A stretch of 64,000 nucleotides of DNA from Scytalidium lignicola. Its lineage: Eukaryota > Ascomycota > Leotiomycetes. Positions 10,249-22,586 of the stretch are shown here, in pieces (the first letter of the stretch is position 1; every line of letters begins with the position of its first letter). The DNA lies in assembly GCA_002812745.2 (NCBI GenBank), contig NCSJ02000120.1:1-64000 (forward strand). The letters are read 5' to 3'. Both the position numbers and the translations under genes were made by a program. The notes beneath the pieces were generated by a model, which was not told where the DNA came from, did not search any database, and saw only the letters and a list, made by a program, of their open reading frames with translations.

Positions 10249-12561
10249 GTGTGTTGTGAATCAGTGGTGTTACGTATTTGAACGACGACTTTGAGGAAAG
10301 CCGTGCTAGATTAATGAAAACACTATCATCGGTGTCAGGTGTAGAATAGTGAAGGCATAAGAATGACAAAGTATTGTACAGTAGAAGCTTGCAATGCGCA
10401 ATTGATGGAGTTCATTGAATGTGATGCATTCTTGTGGTGGCCTTAGGCTAAGATTGGGATATTAAAACTCCACCTTGATCTACAGAAGAATCTTAAATTT
10501 ACAAGTCGTCAGCTACAAAGACTAATAATTACTGTACATACTGTAGTATTCTCAACGAATGATCTACTCTCTAGTGCTGACAATGCTCACTGTACAGCGT
10601 TACCATTTTCTCTTATGAAGTTAGCTCTACTCCTCGTAAATTTGAGATCCTTCGGTATTATCTATTTAATCTATTTTACTGCAATAAAATATCATAATTT
10701 ATCATATCTTTCTGAAGTTGAAAACATTACTTGCATGTATTTGTATATGGGAGTACCCGTCAATAAAATAGTAGAACAAGATTTAATTTGGCTGATTTAT
10801 TAAGGAGTATAGTTACTACCGTACACTAAGTACGGAGAAAGCTCTTGTGATAGACATAATATTAATTCCTTCATAGGGGTGTTCCGTACAACAAAAGTTG
10901 CAGTACAGTAATGTGGATGCGGTGTATGGTTGGTACGGTAAGCTTCTTCCACTTCTTCTCTCCTGCCTGTCTATCCCAATCCGATCTAATACCCCCCTTT
11001 TGGATTAGATTGCCGATCAGCGGGCCCTTAGAAAAAGGCGGGAGAACAGCAGGTCGGAAAAGAAGAAACATACGAGACACAATGGAAAGATCTCTAGTTT
11101 GCAAATAAATAATTGCCGTAAACCAGGGATCTGCAGCTGCGCCTCCCCCAAATCCCGAGAAAAAACTGCGACACCGTTTTTCTTTCTTTCTTTCTTACTG
11201 TACAACGCAGCACAGCATGATTAGGGGAGCAAACCATAACTTAATAAGTTACCATACAGTAATCCGGCGCTTTACGGGGTATAGTTCTTAGTCAGTATGC
11301 ACGTGGTTGTTGAGGAGCCGTGGCGCTGGGAGCGAAGGGCAAAGCGAACTACTGCGTATAAGAAACCCCTAAAGTAGCTAGTTTCCGGGGTGGATGAGCG
11401 AATGGGATGAATGGATGAGCGAGGCTAAACCAAATCAGAGATAGCGGTGTGTGGGAATGCGACATGCGGCGCAGAAACCATTCATCCGCGACAACTCTAT
11501 CGCCAGATCGCATTTGCAACATGAGTGTTTTTCCCCCCCTTCCTTTTCCAGCTTTTGACATGTGAAACAGCAGCTTATCCCACCGCATTGAGTCAAATCT
11601 ACAGTACGGTACTTCGGCACTTCTCATCTACTACCATATTACAATACTACAGTACTACCGTACATTAGCAGATCATTAGTAGATCACTAAGGTCCATCAT
11701 TATTACTACAAGTCCAAGACACTTACTTCTCTTGAGCCAGAAACAGAGACACCGCCACAAACCCAAGACGCACGAGGACCAGAACCCGAGAAGGAAAAGG
11801 AAAAAATAGGGTCCAGGTCCAAATCCCTTCACCGCAACAAACGCATCTCATTCGATCCGCCAGATCAATCATCAATGCCGGCCAAGCAAGGGCGACTCCA
11901 GGACCCCAGGGCGGTCCGTGTGCGTCATTTACGTGGGGCGAAAAAAATGGCTTTTGCCCGTGGAAATTTTTCTGCTTTCAGCAAAGCTAATCTTACCGTA
12001 CTCGCAAGCACCAAAGAAAAAAAAAAAGCGTTGAGGACGATGCCTCTAGAAGCCATGTCTCGCCGTTCCATTTTCCACAGCCCGTACTTTAAAATTGCAC
12101 CGGAGCCAATGGCTGCCACGGCTCAGTACCATCGCGCCAAGTACCTGATTGCGTTGGCTTGGTAGCGTTGGTACCTCGGTGATGGTACCTAGACAATCCC
12201 CCCTACCTTCTCTGCCACAATGAGATGGCTCGTCCGTCGGTTGCTCCTAGGTTGAAACTGGATCTCTCTGCCTCTTTTTTCCTCTGCCGCTAGTCCCTTC
12301 TCTCTCTGTCCTTCTCCCTCTTATATCCACATCCACGGCGCTCTGTTCTCTTTCTTCTTTCGTCGCTGATTCCTTGAGTCTGCTCGCGTGAGTAGCAGCC
12401 GTAGAGATAGTTCCTGTCCAGCACGGTTAGCTCTGGTCTAACTGCTCCCTGCGCTCTCTCTCTTTCCGTTCTCTCCTCTCCTTCCTTCCTGATTCTCTTC
12501 TGGATCCAGCGGTTTGCCAGAATAACCACAACTCGACTCGATTGGGCCACCGTCAGCAACT
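10249..12561. other. Intergenic region with long pyrimidine-rich leader of the desaturase
   Basis: About 2.3 kb between divergent genes. It is dense in short GTAC-type palindromes (around 10372, 10534, 10820, 10905, 11197, 11600, 11648). From about 12240 to 12510 the plus strand is strongly CT-rich (runs of TCTCT and CCTT), the usual look of a fungal promoter/5' leader, here for the desaturase. The overlapping frames are short and unconvincing. Confidence 0.5.
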
Positions 12562-14032
12562 ATGGCTTCCAAACCTGCCTCCACCGAGGCGAAACATCTC
12601 GACCTCAATGGCCAAGTCTTCGAGCTTCCCGACTTCACCATGAAGCAAATCTACGATGCCATACCTCCTCACTGCTTCAAGCCCTCCAGTCTCCGCAGCA
12701 TGGCCTATGTCGTCCGTGACTACTTCTACCTCAGCGTCCTGGTGTATGGTGCAGTCACCTATATTCCAATGCTGCCCAACCCTTGGCTGAAGGTTCTGGC
12801 CTGGGGCGTCTACGCCTTCCTTCAGGGTCTTGTCTTCACTGGTATCTGGATTCTCGCCCACGAGTGCGGCCACGGTGCATTTTCCAAAAGCAAGGGTCTC
12901 AACTGGGTTATGGGTCTGATCATGCACTCCTTCCTGCTGGTCCCATTCCACTCGTGGCGTCTCAGTCACAGCCAGCACCACAAGGCCACGGGAAATATGG
13001 ATAAGGATACAGCGTTTGTTCCACACGATCGCGAATCCTGGATCAAGCGCAAGTTCGGCAAGGACGCGAGGGCCGATATGATCGAGTTTGCCGAATTGGC
13101 CGAGGATTCCCCCATCGTGTCGCTCTGGAACTGCATTATTCACCAGCTTCTTGGGTGGCCCGGTTACCTCCTACTGAACTTGACCGGTCAGAGCTATGAC
13201 GGCGCAGAGGGTCTAAAGATCAGCCATTTCTACTTCGGAGAGGACAGTGTCTTCTATAAGAAGCAGGATCTACCGTTAATCATCTTGAGCGATATTGGTG
13301 TGGTGACCATGATTGCATTGTTGGTTGTTGCTGGACAGATGTATGGTAGCTTGACCGTTATCCTACTCTGGGGAATTCCGTGGCTGTGGGTCAACAACTG
13401 GATTGGTAAGTCCTTCCTTGCTTTAACTTCCAAGAGCTCATTAGTTTGAACCAATTCTCTCTTGGCATCTGCTTACTCCTTGTAAAGTTGCCATCACCTT
13501 CCTCCAACACACTGATGGTGCCATGCCCCATTACACCAATAGCACCTGGAACTTCGCCCGTGGTGCTACCGCAACCATCGACCGTGATCTTGGCTTCATC
13601 GATACCCATCTTTTCCATGATATCATTGGAACACACGTCTGCCACCACTTGGTCTCGACCATCCCATTCTACCATGCCGGCGAGGCCTCGATATATATTA
13701 AAAAGGTGATGGGCAAGCACTACAAGGCAGACACTAAGACTCCATTCTGGACTGCTTTCTGGAGGAATCAGCGCGTATGCAAGTTTGTTGAGGAGAGTGA
13801 GGGAATGGAAGGCAGTGGCGTCTTTATGTTCCGAAACTTGCACAACAAGCCGGGGCAAACACCGGCCAGAAAGCTTGCCGGCGAGACCACAAACGAGAAG
13901 AGTGTCGATGAAAAGAACAGTGAGATTTCGGTGAAGAATGGGATGTCGACTGGAATGTCTGCATCAAACGCGAAGAGACGGTTCAGTCAATCAGCGCAGC
14001 TGCGGGGCAGCCTGCCGCTCTTGGCTGAATAA
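12562..14032 (+). CDS. Delta-12 (oleate) fatty-acid desaturase
   Basis: Join 12562..13405, 13488..14032 (82-bp intron with GTAAGT donor and TGTAAAG acceptor) gives 462 residues, the normal size. It is a membrane-bound di-iron desaturase of the endoplasmic reticulum that puts the second double bond into oleoyl chains to give linoleate. All three histidine boxes are present: HECGH at 100-104, HSQHH at 136-140 (within SWRLSHSQHHKATG) and HVCHH at 331-335, the last followed by LVSTIPFYHA as in fungal FAD2-like enzymes. Paired hydrophobic segments lie near residues 55-95 and 245-280. The intron sits between NNWI and VAITFLQH. The Ser/Lys-rich tail after residue 400 is variable in the family. Delta-12 and omega-3 enzymes share these boxes, so regiospecificity is inferred. 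It is transcribed away from the Kin17 gene. Confidence 0.93.
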
Positions 14033-16138
14033 ATCTCATTCATCAACACCTTCCCTCTTTTCTGGCATATCTCTCCTGAAGCTTCTTTGCATCGATCATG
14101 TTGTCCCGCTTCGGCCTGGGATGTACAATCGATAAAACTTAAAAAAGAGGTTTCAAGTTTTCTGTTTTTCCATTGCTCTCATCAGCATTATAGAACAAAG
14201 AAAATAAAAGAAAAAGATAGAACAGATAGATAGATACCCATCCGTGTTAATAGTTAGAAAAAAATATGGTCCGAGGAAAAGCTTGGGCACTTGTGGATAG
14301 AATTTCTGGAATAGAATAGACCTTTAGCAGGTTTTGCGAGAAAAGAATCATGAACAACTCCAATTTCAAAAACAAGACCCTTTATGCCTCTGCGAACAGT
14401 GTGCCTTTTTAAATTAAGCCCTCCCTGCCACCGCCACGTCCGACTTACCTCCAATAAATTACATCATAAAATAAATAGGTGCCACCTACGGAGTAAAAGT
14501 TCCGCAAGCAATAATATCCATGATTGTAGCGTCATGATTGGACGAAATAAACATACAAGGAAGTGCTCCCGAGTTGTGGATTTGTACACAGTAATAAGAA
14601 GCATGCCCCTGAGAACCCCAAACTCGTGTTCGTGCTCGTGATCNTTTTTTTGTTTTGGCGGTGTCGCCCTATTTACTAGATCGTGTAACAACAAGGGCAA
14701 TCGGAAGTCCAAGAATAAAATATAAAACATAAAAAATATAAAAAAACAAAAATATAGAGTAAAAAAAAGTTATCGACAGTTGCAATTCAGTCTATTCCTA
14801 CCATAAGTGATGAGTAATGAAAAAAAGGGCAAAACATTGTTGTACAGGTGCTGATGGTCCACAGAACTGTGCTGTACCGGAAACTCCGGATCAGATAAAC
14901 AGCAAAGAGAGGGGGGAATAAAAACCCACGTCAACCCTCCAAGCCAATCGATTACCATTTTAAACACGGAGAAATGCGGTTTCTCCAGGATTCCTAATAA
15001 TTAAAGTTTTGAGTCATGCTTACAGTATTAGTTTCTATCTAGGGTCCTGGAAAAGTCGGAAATAAATAATGGGGAAGGCTCTTAATTCTCTTTATATATA
15101 TAAATCCTTCCTGTCTCTCCTGCGGGTTTATCTTAATGTTGTGTTCAAANCCCCCCCCCTCGTTTCGTGGCATTTTTGACCCGCCTTCTCTCATCACGAG
15201 GTTTCTTTCTCGACGTATGTTTTTTTCTTCTGTCTTCTTTTTATCTATCCCTTCTATTTTCCAATCCTTTTTCGGCGCAGGGTAAAAAACTCAATACGAT
15301 GACCGGATGTGGAGGAAAGGCAGCAACGTCATAAGCGAGAAGGATTCATCCACATCTATACTATACGTGCGTCTTTCCCTTCTGTTTCCTTTTTGTTCTT
15401 ACCTTCATCATCTCTTTTCACTCTTTCCCTACCCATCGTAATTACCTTAGAATTACGATTGCAAATCTCTGGTGATAGTGTCCCCGCTTTTTATCCTCTT
15501 CTTGATGGGGCCTTCCTGCATTTAGTTCATTACCTCAAAACTTTAAAAGAGGGCTTGGCTTGGGTTAAGTTAGTCAGTCTTTAATTTATCTTTCTTTATG
15601 TTTTAATCTTTCGTCTTTATAAGCACTTAAGGTAGGTCCAAGATGGATATATATATGTGCAACTCTACTCTTATTTATTCCTTCTCGGAGGGTTCATCTA
15701 CACTGAAGGAGCGAGAGGGACAAATACTAGGCGACAACCTACAATGACGACATATCAACACTCAGGAAACGCCCCCAATTGAGAACATATATATCTCACA
15801 TATAAGTATAGTTAAAGAGCATCCCAGGTTCGTTCACATGGTATCATATTTTTGTCCCTTAATCTGTTGACAGAATACTATGCTATGAGAAAATGAGACA
15901 AATATGCAGAGAGAGATAGAGCGAGTGATAAAAGGTGGATACAAAGAGAAAGCAACAGAGGGCAGCTCTTCTGGAACGCCAATACTCCAAACCACGCCTT
16001 GGCCATGCAAACAATGCACAATGCTATATCGAAACAAACAAAAAGGATTAATGTCGACGTCTTTCTTCCAGACGGATGGACAGCGAATAAACCGAATATG
16101 CCGACGTGCGGTCAAATATAAAACAAGAAAAAGATTTA
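14033..16138. other. Intergenic region between convergent desaturase and GT69 genes
   Basis: About 2.1 kb of 3'-flanking sequence, unusually long for convergent genes. It is AT-rich with many A/T runs and short TATATA stretches. It contains two N characters, each next to a homopolymer (14644, 15150). I could support no gene, tRNA or repeat. Positions 15180-15560 on the plus strand are CT-rich and could be a leader, but no conserved frame follows. Confidence 0.4.
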
Positions 16139-17752
16139 TCACTTGTGGTTCGGACTCTTTTCGAGTGGCGGTAACTCGCCCAAGAGGTTCTGCCAGTTCC
16201 TCTCACCCTCCTCCAATTTTCCTTCCCTGTAGACAAGCAACTGTCTGACAGCACAGAAACCTCCTCTCCTCGCAACGCGATCAACATCCTCATACCTTCC
16301 CATGGATTCCCAGTCTCCAGGTGTGAAGTCTGACCGATATCGGATATCACGTTCAGAACCGAGCTTCGCTAGCAGCTCGTCTTTATTTAAGGAGCTGCTG
16401 GTATTATTGTATGGCTGCCAGACACGATCCTTGATGATCTCGCCTACTTCCTCTTCTCTGCGAGCATTATGCACCGGCAGGTGTGCGAACTTATTTATAA
16501 TGGCCTGTGGCAATGCGAACAGACGTTCGAAGCGCTTCGCCAACCAGATGTAAGAGCGCGTTTGCGAGTCATAGGTGACCCGGACGTATGGGTTCATGAA
16601 TATCCCCATATCCTTAGACGAAGGGGGAGGGTGGTCATGGGAAGAGGACGTGAAGCGCGGGATGGAGGCAATGTCGGCGTGGATAAGGCAGCATTCGGAA
16701 GAATCATAGAACGGTTCAGGTTCGGCTCGGAAGCGCAGAGGGAGCCCGGCCGGTTCTTCATGTTGATCCCGGTCTTCTTCCTTCTCCTGCAAATCTGGGA
16801 ACGATCTTGGATGGTCCAAGGCAGTCTTCGCGTTCGTGTCGCTGGGCTGGAAATATCTGGCATCGAAAGCAACCATCCCGCCCCAACAGCTCTTAACTCT
16901 CACTGCATCCTTCTCCGCCAGCACATCCCTCCGACTTACTGCACTACCCTCGTTTGCGAACCAAGGAAAGATGGGTAGTCCAATGCTATATCCCTCAAGA
17001 TCTCTTGTGGCAAATGTATCATAGTACTTCCAGCTGGTAGTAAAGTCCGTGGCACATACGGATCGATACCTAGCCTTACCATCGATAATGTTAGTACCCC
17101 AGAGCAATCTTGTCGCATCGGAGGGGGAGAAGAAGACATCATTAACAAAGAGGAGTTTATCAAAACGCCTATCAAGAGTGTCGAGAGGTTCTAGGGCGCG
17201 GTTGCGGACGGAAGCAAGGTAAGCTATCCGCTTGACTTTTTGCTCGCCAGTGGTAGGTAGTGTTATGTGTGGCAGGTGGGCGACGTCGATGGGCGACTCT
17301 TCTTCAGAGACAATGCTGTACTCGCAATCCAACATACTCTCCAGCTCTCGCAGGGCCGACTTAGGGCCACCATATATGCTGACGAAAACCCTCTCCTTGC
17401 CTATCAACTTAACCAAGCCCACAAGATTCTTCCCCCATGCACCAGATATAAGGTCGCTGTTAACGATGTTGGCCGCTATATACACGGTCTCGTTGGGAGG
17501 TATATCGAAGGGTGGGGGCGAGGTGTAGGAGCCGTTGAAAGTGACCTGCACGAGGAGGAAGAGTAGTAGAGCGATGAGGAGGTATAATGGACGGCAGATA
17601 CGACGGCATTTTCGAAGAAGGACCGAGATGGACAGAAAGCGTCGTCGCCTGCGCCATTGCTGGCGTCGAAACTCCTTGAGGGCAGCTTCATCGTCGTCGA
17701 AGTCCGAGTCGAGAGAGCTGCGTGGAAGGGATTCGTAGTCGCGCATCATCAC
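16139..17752 (-). CDS. GT69-family mannosyltransferase (Cmt1-like), type II membrane protein
   Basis: An intact single-exon protein of 537 residues. It resembles the GT69 family founded by the Cryptococcus alpha-1,3-mannosyltransferase Cmt1, acting in the Golgi on glycan or capsule-type mannans; many ascomycetes have several. Visible features: a short acidic and then very basic cytosolic tail (RRQQWRRRRRF), one signal-anchor segment at about residues 55-71 (PLYLLIALLLFLLVQV), and a lumenal catalytic domain. Conserved GT69 blocks are present: YIAANIVNSD, VFVSIYGGPKS, RIAYLASVRNRALEPL, LLFVNDVFFSP, CATDF and KSCWGGMVAFDARYF, plus a late SECCLIHADI block. The insertion near residues 330-350 (EKEEDRDQHEEPAG) is low-complexity. 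The acceptor substrate cannot be read from the sequence. Confidence 0.9.
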   Translation of the reverse strand: MMMRDYESLPRSSLDSDFDDDEAALKEFRRQQWRRRRRFLSISVLLRKCRRICRPLYLLIALLLFLLVQVTFNGSYTSPPPFDIPPNETVYIAANIVNSDLISGAWGKNLVGLVKLIGKERVFVSIYGGPKSALRELESMLDCEYSIVSEEESPIDVAHLPHITLPTTGEQKVKRIAYLASVRNRALEPLDTLDRRFDKLLFVNDVFFSPSDATRLLWGTNIIDGKARYRSVCATDFTTSWKYYDTFATRDLEGYSIGLPIFPWFANEGSAVSRRDVLAEKDAVRVKSCWGGMVAFDARYFQPSDTNAKTALDHPRSFPDLQEKEEDRDQHEEPAGLPLRFRAEPEPFYDSSECCLIHADIASIPRFTSSSHDHPPPSSKDMGIFMNPYVRVTYDSQTRSYIWLAKRFERLFALPQAIINKFAHLPVHNARREEEVGEIIKDRVWQPYNNTSSSLNKDELLAKLGSERDIRYRSDFTPGDWESMGRYEDVDRVARRGGFCAVRQLLVYREGKLEEGERNWQNLLGELPPLEKSPNHK

Positions 17753-20380
17753 CAGCTGGACGTCTTTGTCTTTTGTCTTTATGGATGCCCCCTTCTGCTG
17801 CGTCTGGGTCTGCTATTATCAAATGGTGAGGTCGCTAGTAGTCTGGCACACAGAGCCGATTAGGATTTGGCCTGGCTCATAAGAAAGAGGGACGACAGAG
17901 ATCTACGCCAAGGTAACGGATGCTTTGTCAGTGGTAAGTGGTAAGGATTTCCCTTTCCCCTTTTATGCAGAGTTTCTTTATCGCTGCATTGTGACTTGCG
18001 CAAGCGTGGTGGGTTGGCAGGAAGGGGTTTCGAAAGGTATGAACGTTGGTCCCTTCTCCTACCATTTATCCGTCGATCGAGCGATATGGAATAATTGAAC
18101 AAACAAGTAATTAACTCAACCCCACTCAACTCAAGACAACTGAAGAAAACAAGAAACCGAATTGAAGGAGTGCGCAATTCTTGGTTCCTTGGCAGGTGCA
18201 AGTGCAATAGAATGAATAGTCACAAGCCTGGGGTCGTCGCAAGCAAAGGTCGGCAGTCGCTTACTCTTTCTCCGCGTCCTCTGAACTTCCTTTCCTTTTT
18301 CCAAATCGTCAGGGAAGGAAAAAGAGATGTCAACCTTGGAGGTCTAAGCCATACCGTATCTGGGAAGGAACGCACCCCTCCCCCTTTCCCGCCGACGACG
18401 ACGCTTGCTTCGCCTGGTCGCGAACTCAATTCCACATCCGGACCCCAACCGAAAAGCAAGAGCATGGCCAAGATTATCATCTGGGCGGGGGGGGGGGAGG
18501 GATCCGTCGATCTGGACCCATCATCTTACGGGTACAGTACTCCGACTCCGTAACAAGATGGATCGAGCCAACCGAAGTACCGTAACTGACCTGAGCACAT
18601 CCAATTCTGCCTTTTCGTCCAACCACCGAATCACCGAATCACCGAACCCACCTCCCCTGGGGAAAAAGGGGCGTTTTGGTGGACCCTGAAGGTAACTAAA
18701 AACTAAAAAAAAGCTGGCACGACTCCGCCAACGTAGTGCAGATTAGGTGAGGCGGCCGTAGCACGCGTAGTCAGCAGTCAAGTGTCAGTGGCAGTGTCAG
18801 GGGCTCGCTTGATGTTGAGGCGTGGCTCAGTTACGTTTTGTACGTTAAACGTAAGTTATACGGCAACCCGTACCGTCACTTTTTCCTAAGTGACATGCCA
18901 AGTGACATTCTCTCGAGAGAAAGTTGGTTTAACAAAGCCACTTTTACAACCCGAAAAGGACGCATACGCGTACAATTTTGTTGCTACTCTCTTTGTTTTA
19001 ACAAAAGGTATCATTGTAAAACGGCTTAAGAACGATCAGCTACAGCAGGTGCATTACATTACGTATGCCAGAGAAGTGTTTGATACTGTAGTTAGATCCG
19101 GATCGCCAGGTCGCTTTTTGGGTTAATTAGCACTCCACCACCAACCACTAGTAATCGAATGCGGATCCAATGCGAATCCAATGCGAAAAAAAAGGTGGTT
19201 AGACAGATTAACAGACCCAGAGAGAGAAAGTGGGGAGTGGTTAATTACGGGTTTTACCCTTTCTTGCCCCGCGTACGAATGTCGCCTTCAAAAATAATGT
19301 CGCAAACTACTTACTGTAAAAAACGCCACTTTTCTGTAAATGGCCATATGTTGCGAGTACTCCCTCAAACTTTATAGGCTAAGATGGCCTATTTTAGAGT
19401 TGTTGTCTCAAATGTACAGTATAGACATTCTCACTATGGATGATATCCATGAATATAAATTTTAGCATTACAAAATTTAAGCAAGTGGGACCTGAGCGGA
19501 TAACTAGGCGATTTTTAGGCTACCTAAGTCTTGTAATATGCTCTAATTATAACGTGCTTCAGCATTAAGTACAACTACTATAATACTCTATGACCGGTCA
19601 CAGACGTGGAAATTGTAGCGTTGTTAGTGCTACTCAAAGACATAATTTTTGCAGTCTTCCTCCGTACCTATCAGAACCGCAACGTCTTTTTCTCCGCAAA
19701 ACCCTTTTTGTGGCATAAAAACGAGCGCAATCACGGCCTACTTTCTCAAGTGGCTGGTCTGACAGCTGAGCTGCTCAACGGGCTGTGTTGCGAAGAGATT
19801 ACGATAGATACGGTGAGCTAATTATACTTGCATTTTCGCCTTCACCTGTGTTCGACGTAAGTTATTCCAGTGGTGTTTCTTTTGCCCGAGAAATGTACAG
19901 TACGGCACAGTACATGTATGTACCTCCAGGTGTGATTACAATAATTACAACCTTGGATTCGGGTTGTCGCTCTCTCTCTCATGGCTGTCACACTTTTTGC
20001 GCGCTTTCTCTCCCAACAGATAGATAACGTCCTGCACTTTTGTTTTTGGCTACAGATGCGCAGAAGGCAAAAGGGGGCACGTCGGGTTCGTCAGCGTGGT
20101 GTCTCACAGCCATTTGATTGGTCCATTCCCCCGGGCTTGGCTTTTCCTTGTCAAAACCATCTGCACAATCTACACCAGCGCAGTACACAACGTGTATCAC
20201 AAGGGCCCGAGCATTGGAGCTTCATGGCAATTCGTGATGCTTTGTTTAGCAAAGTAAAGAGCTAAAAGTTCACATGGTCACATAGGTTATTATTATTGTA
20301 CAAGGATGGTGTCGTGCGTTATCCCACCCAGCCCAGGACAATCGCAAGAGAATATGCAGCAAGAGAGCGCAAATGTGCAG
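17753..20380. other. Intergenic region, GT69 promoter side and 3' side of Mdg1-like gene
   Basis: About 2.6 kb. The 17760-18500 part is the likely promoter and leader of the minus-strand GT69 gene. A G-run occurs at 18486-18496. Short direct repeats such as AATCACCGAATCACCGAA (about 18628) are present. The 152-codon frame at 18095..18553 overlaps frames on the other strand and has no family features. GTAC-type palindromes recur at about 18534, 19410 and 19895-19914. Confidence 0.4.
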
Positions 20381-22586
20381 TCAGGCGCTCATCGGGTATT
20401 TCAAGATGAAGTTTTGCCAAAGGGGCCAAGGAGACAAGTATGCTGCGGATCCCAGCGTGATCAAGGTGATGGCTGAGACCGCCAGAACTCTGTGATGGGG
20501 ACAGGCGCTGTTAGTACTGCCTTTTTGAGACTTGGTTGTGCGTTGCAGAACAGCAGTAAGAGATCGCCAGCGAGGAAATGCCAGCAAGTTAAAAACAGCC
20601 AGGAACAGAGCAGAAAGAAGTAATCATGTGTTCCTTACGTATGATGTCTGCCACCGCACAACTTCATAACCGCCCCTCCAAGCCAATCCACCCAGGTCAG
20701 CCGGCAAAAGTGTTTGAGGGCATTGCGAGATTCGTGCTTGCTGGATCGTTGTGACGATGATGATGACAACGAGTGTGATGAATCGATGGGTGGTGTAGCT
20801 TGTTGCCTGCGAGATTTTAGCTCTGAGTTACCATTCTCTGCTATAATTGCCGTCGATTCTGCGGTATCATGTGCTATGCCATCGGCTCCTCCAATCATCT
20901 TCTCTACGGTCGTTGAATTTAGTGATGCTGTGGAGACGATGATGTTCTGTCCTGAAGCGGTACTAATGTCTCCTGAAAAGCCCCTTCTACTCAGGTTAGC
21001 TGCTGTCTCTTCGCTTGATACAAGGGGCTCGATCACTTCGTCTACTCCATCCACGGTCTTCAGAGGTTGCGGTGATGGCATGTTCGTCAAGGTATTATCA
21101 GCTGGTGGCGAATCTGGCTGCTTATCTTTTTGCTTTTGAAATATAGAGTGGCCAGCTTCCTTTTCATTCCCTTCCTCAGAGCCCTCACGACTAGGCAGTG
21201 AAGGTAGGTCCTCCTTTTCTCCGCTTTCTTCCATTATCGAATCAAGTGATGGGGACATATCTGGAGTCCTCAACACAGATGAAGGGGGTGGTGATATCTC
21301 AATTCGCTCGCCTTTATAATTGAATCCAACCACCGGGGAAGAAGCGGTGCCGTCAAAGGAGGTACGGTCGGCATCTAGGCTAGTCTCGAGAGTTCTGACT
21401 TTTTCGAGAACTAGGTCTCTGTCACAGGGAAACTCCTCAAGTGTGGGGTCATTTACATCAATGGGAGGGTCGCCATCCTCATTGTGTATCTCAATATGTG
21501 GAGCTTGATCATGCTCTTCAGGCTCATCGTCAGATGGCGGAGAGCAGCACTCGTGAGAGAACAAAGGAACTCGATCTTGTGCAGGGGTATTATAACCGGA
21601 ACTCATATCCTCGGATTCAGGGATGGGAGGATATGCTTCTCGTTGGACTTTTTGCTGCTCTAAAATCAGTTGTTGCATAACCGCTGATGGAGTGTATCAA
21701 GTTGAGAAAATAAATTCGTACCTTATCATCCATCTCATTCTCATCCTGGTCATCCTTGTCTAAAGAAGCTGCACTCTGGGCAACCTCAGCCGCAATCCTC
21801 GCTACATCTTGAATTGGTGTATTGGAGAGGCGTCTCAGGCCAGTTCTTCCGGCTACATCGTCTGAGACTGGTGGTGTAGATGCCTCTTTGTCAAGTAAGA
21901 CAGCAGAGTCTGCAACCTGCGCTGCAACATCAGACTCATCTGTGATATTTTCCTCTTCTTTGACGACAACGAAGTCTGGGTCTGCATCTGCGGCCCTCTT
22001 TTCATGGGCTACTTTCCGTGAAGCTGTAGCTTCAGGTCCAAAGTCGTCTCCATGCTTTGGATCGCCACCTGCTTTTTCTAATACAGTAACTGGTACAGAG
22101 CTCCTTTCTGCAGCACCTGCTACTTTATCGGATAATTCTTGATCCATAGAATCTTGCGTTCTGATAGGAACAGAAAAATGATTGTTGCGATTTCCGATAT
22201 CGTCTGTCACTGTCGGCAAAGTGCTGTCAGTATATTTCCGATACTCGCATATCATTACTTGTTATGACTCAGAGTCGTGCTATCCCCTGGCAAGCAATGG
22301 CTTCATTCAAAGCCACTTTCATGTTCAAGGGAAGAATCATACCTGTGGGAGCATCCTCGTCCAAAACCCACCAATCACCATCTCCTAAACGGAACTTGTA
22401 TTGGTAGTCCTTTCCTTCTTCTACCTGGACCTCTTTTGTGAATTTGTACTCGCTATTTTCACATTGCGTAGCAACCATCTCTTGTACTTCCCATGGCGGC
22501 GTGGAGAAGGAGCCTGCAAGGTATATTGGAGGCTTGGTTCCTGCCTTGGAGTACTTGATGAGTTTTGACATGGTTTTAGAAGCCAT
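20381..22586 (-). CDS. Mdg1/Crp1-like protein with N-terminal AMPK-type CBM48
   Basis: I assemble complement(20381..20489, 20639..21654, 21722..22209, 22343..22586), 618 residues. The first 85 residues form an AMPK1_CBM/CBM48-like beta-sandwich (PIYLAGSFSTPPW, YQYKFRLGDGDWWVLDEDAPT). These domains occur in yeast Mdg1 (pheromone signalling) and Crp1 (cruciform-DNA binding), so fungal members are often named cruciform DNA-binding proteins. The long middle is disordered and Ser/Glu-rich. The last exon adds a hydrophobic C-terminal segment (VLAVSAITLITLGSAAYL), suggesting a tail anchor. Intron 20490..20638 has a TACTAAC branch site placed about 20 nt before its CACAG acceptor, which supports that exon. 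Intron 22210..22342 restores APTVTDDIGN. The acceptor of intron 21655..21721 is uncertain: GAG or GAGCAG would both keep phase. Confidence 0.82.

Noticed and set aside
12553..13143. 196-codon minus-strand frame
   Set aside because: It lies antisense to the delta-12 desaturase, whose histidine boxes fix the true frame.
14640..15160. Frame disruptions at N characters as biological signals
   Set aside because: Ns sit beside homopolymer runs throughout the window and are best explained as assembly uncertainty.
18095..18553. 152-codon plus-strand frame between GT69 and Mdg1-like genes
   Set aside because: It overlaps other frames on both strands and has no family feature or leader-like context.
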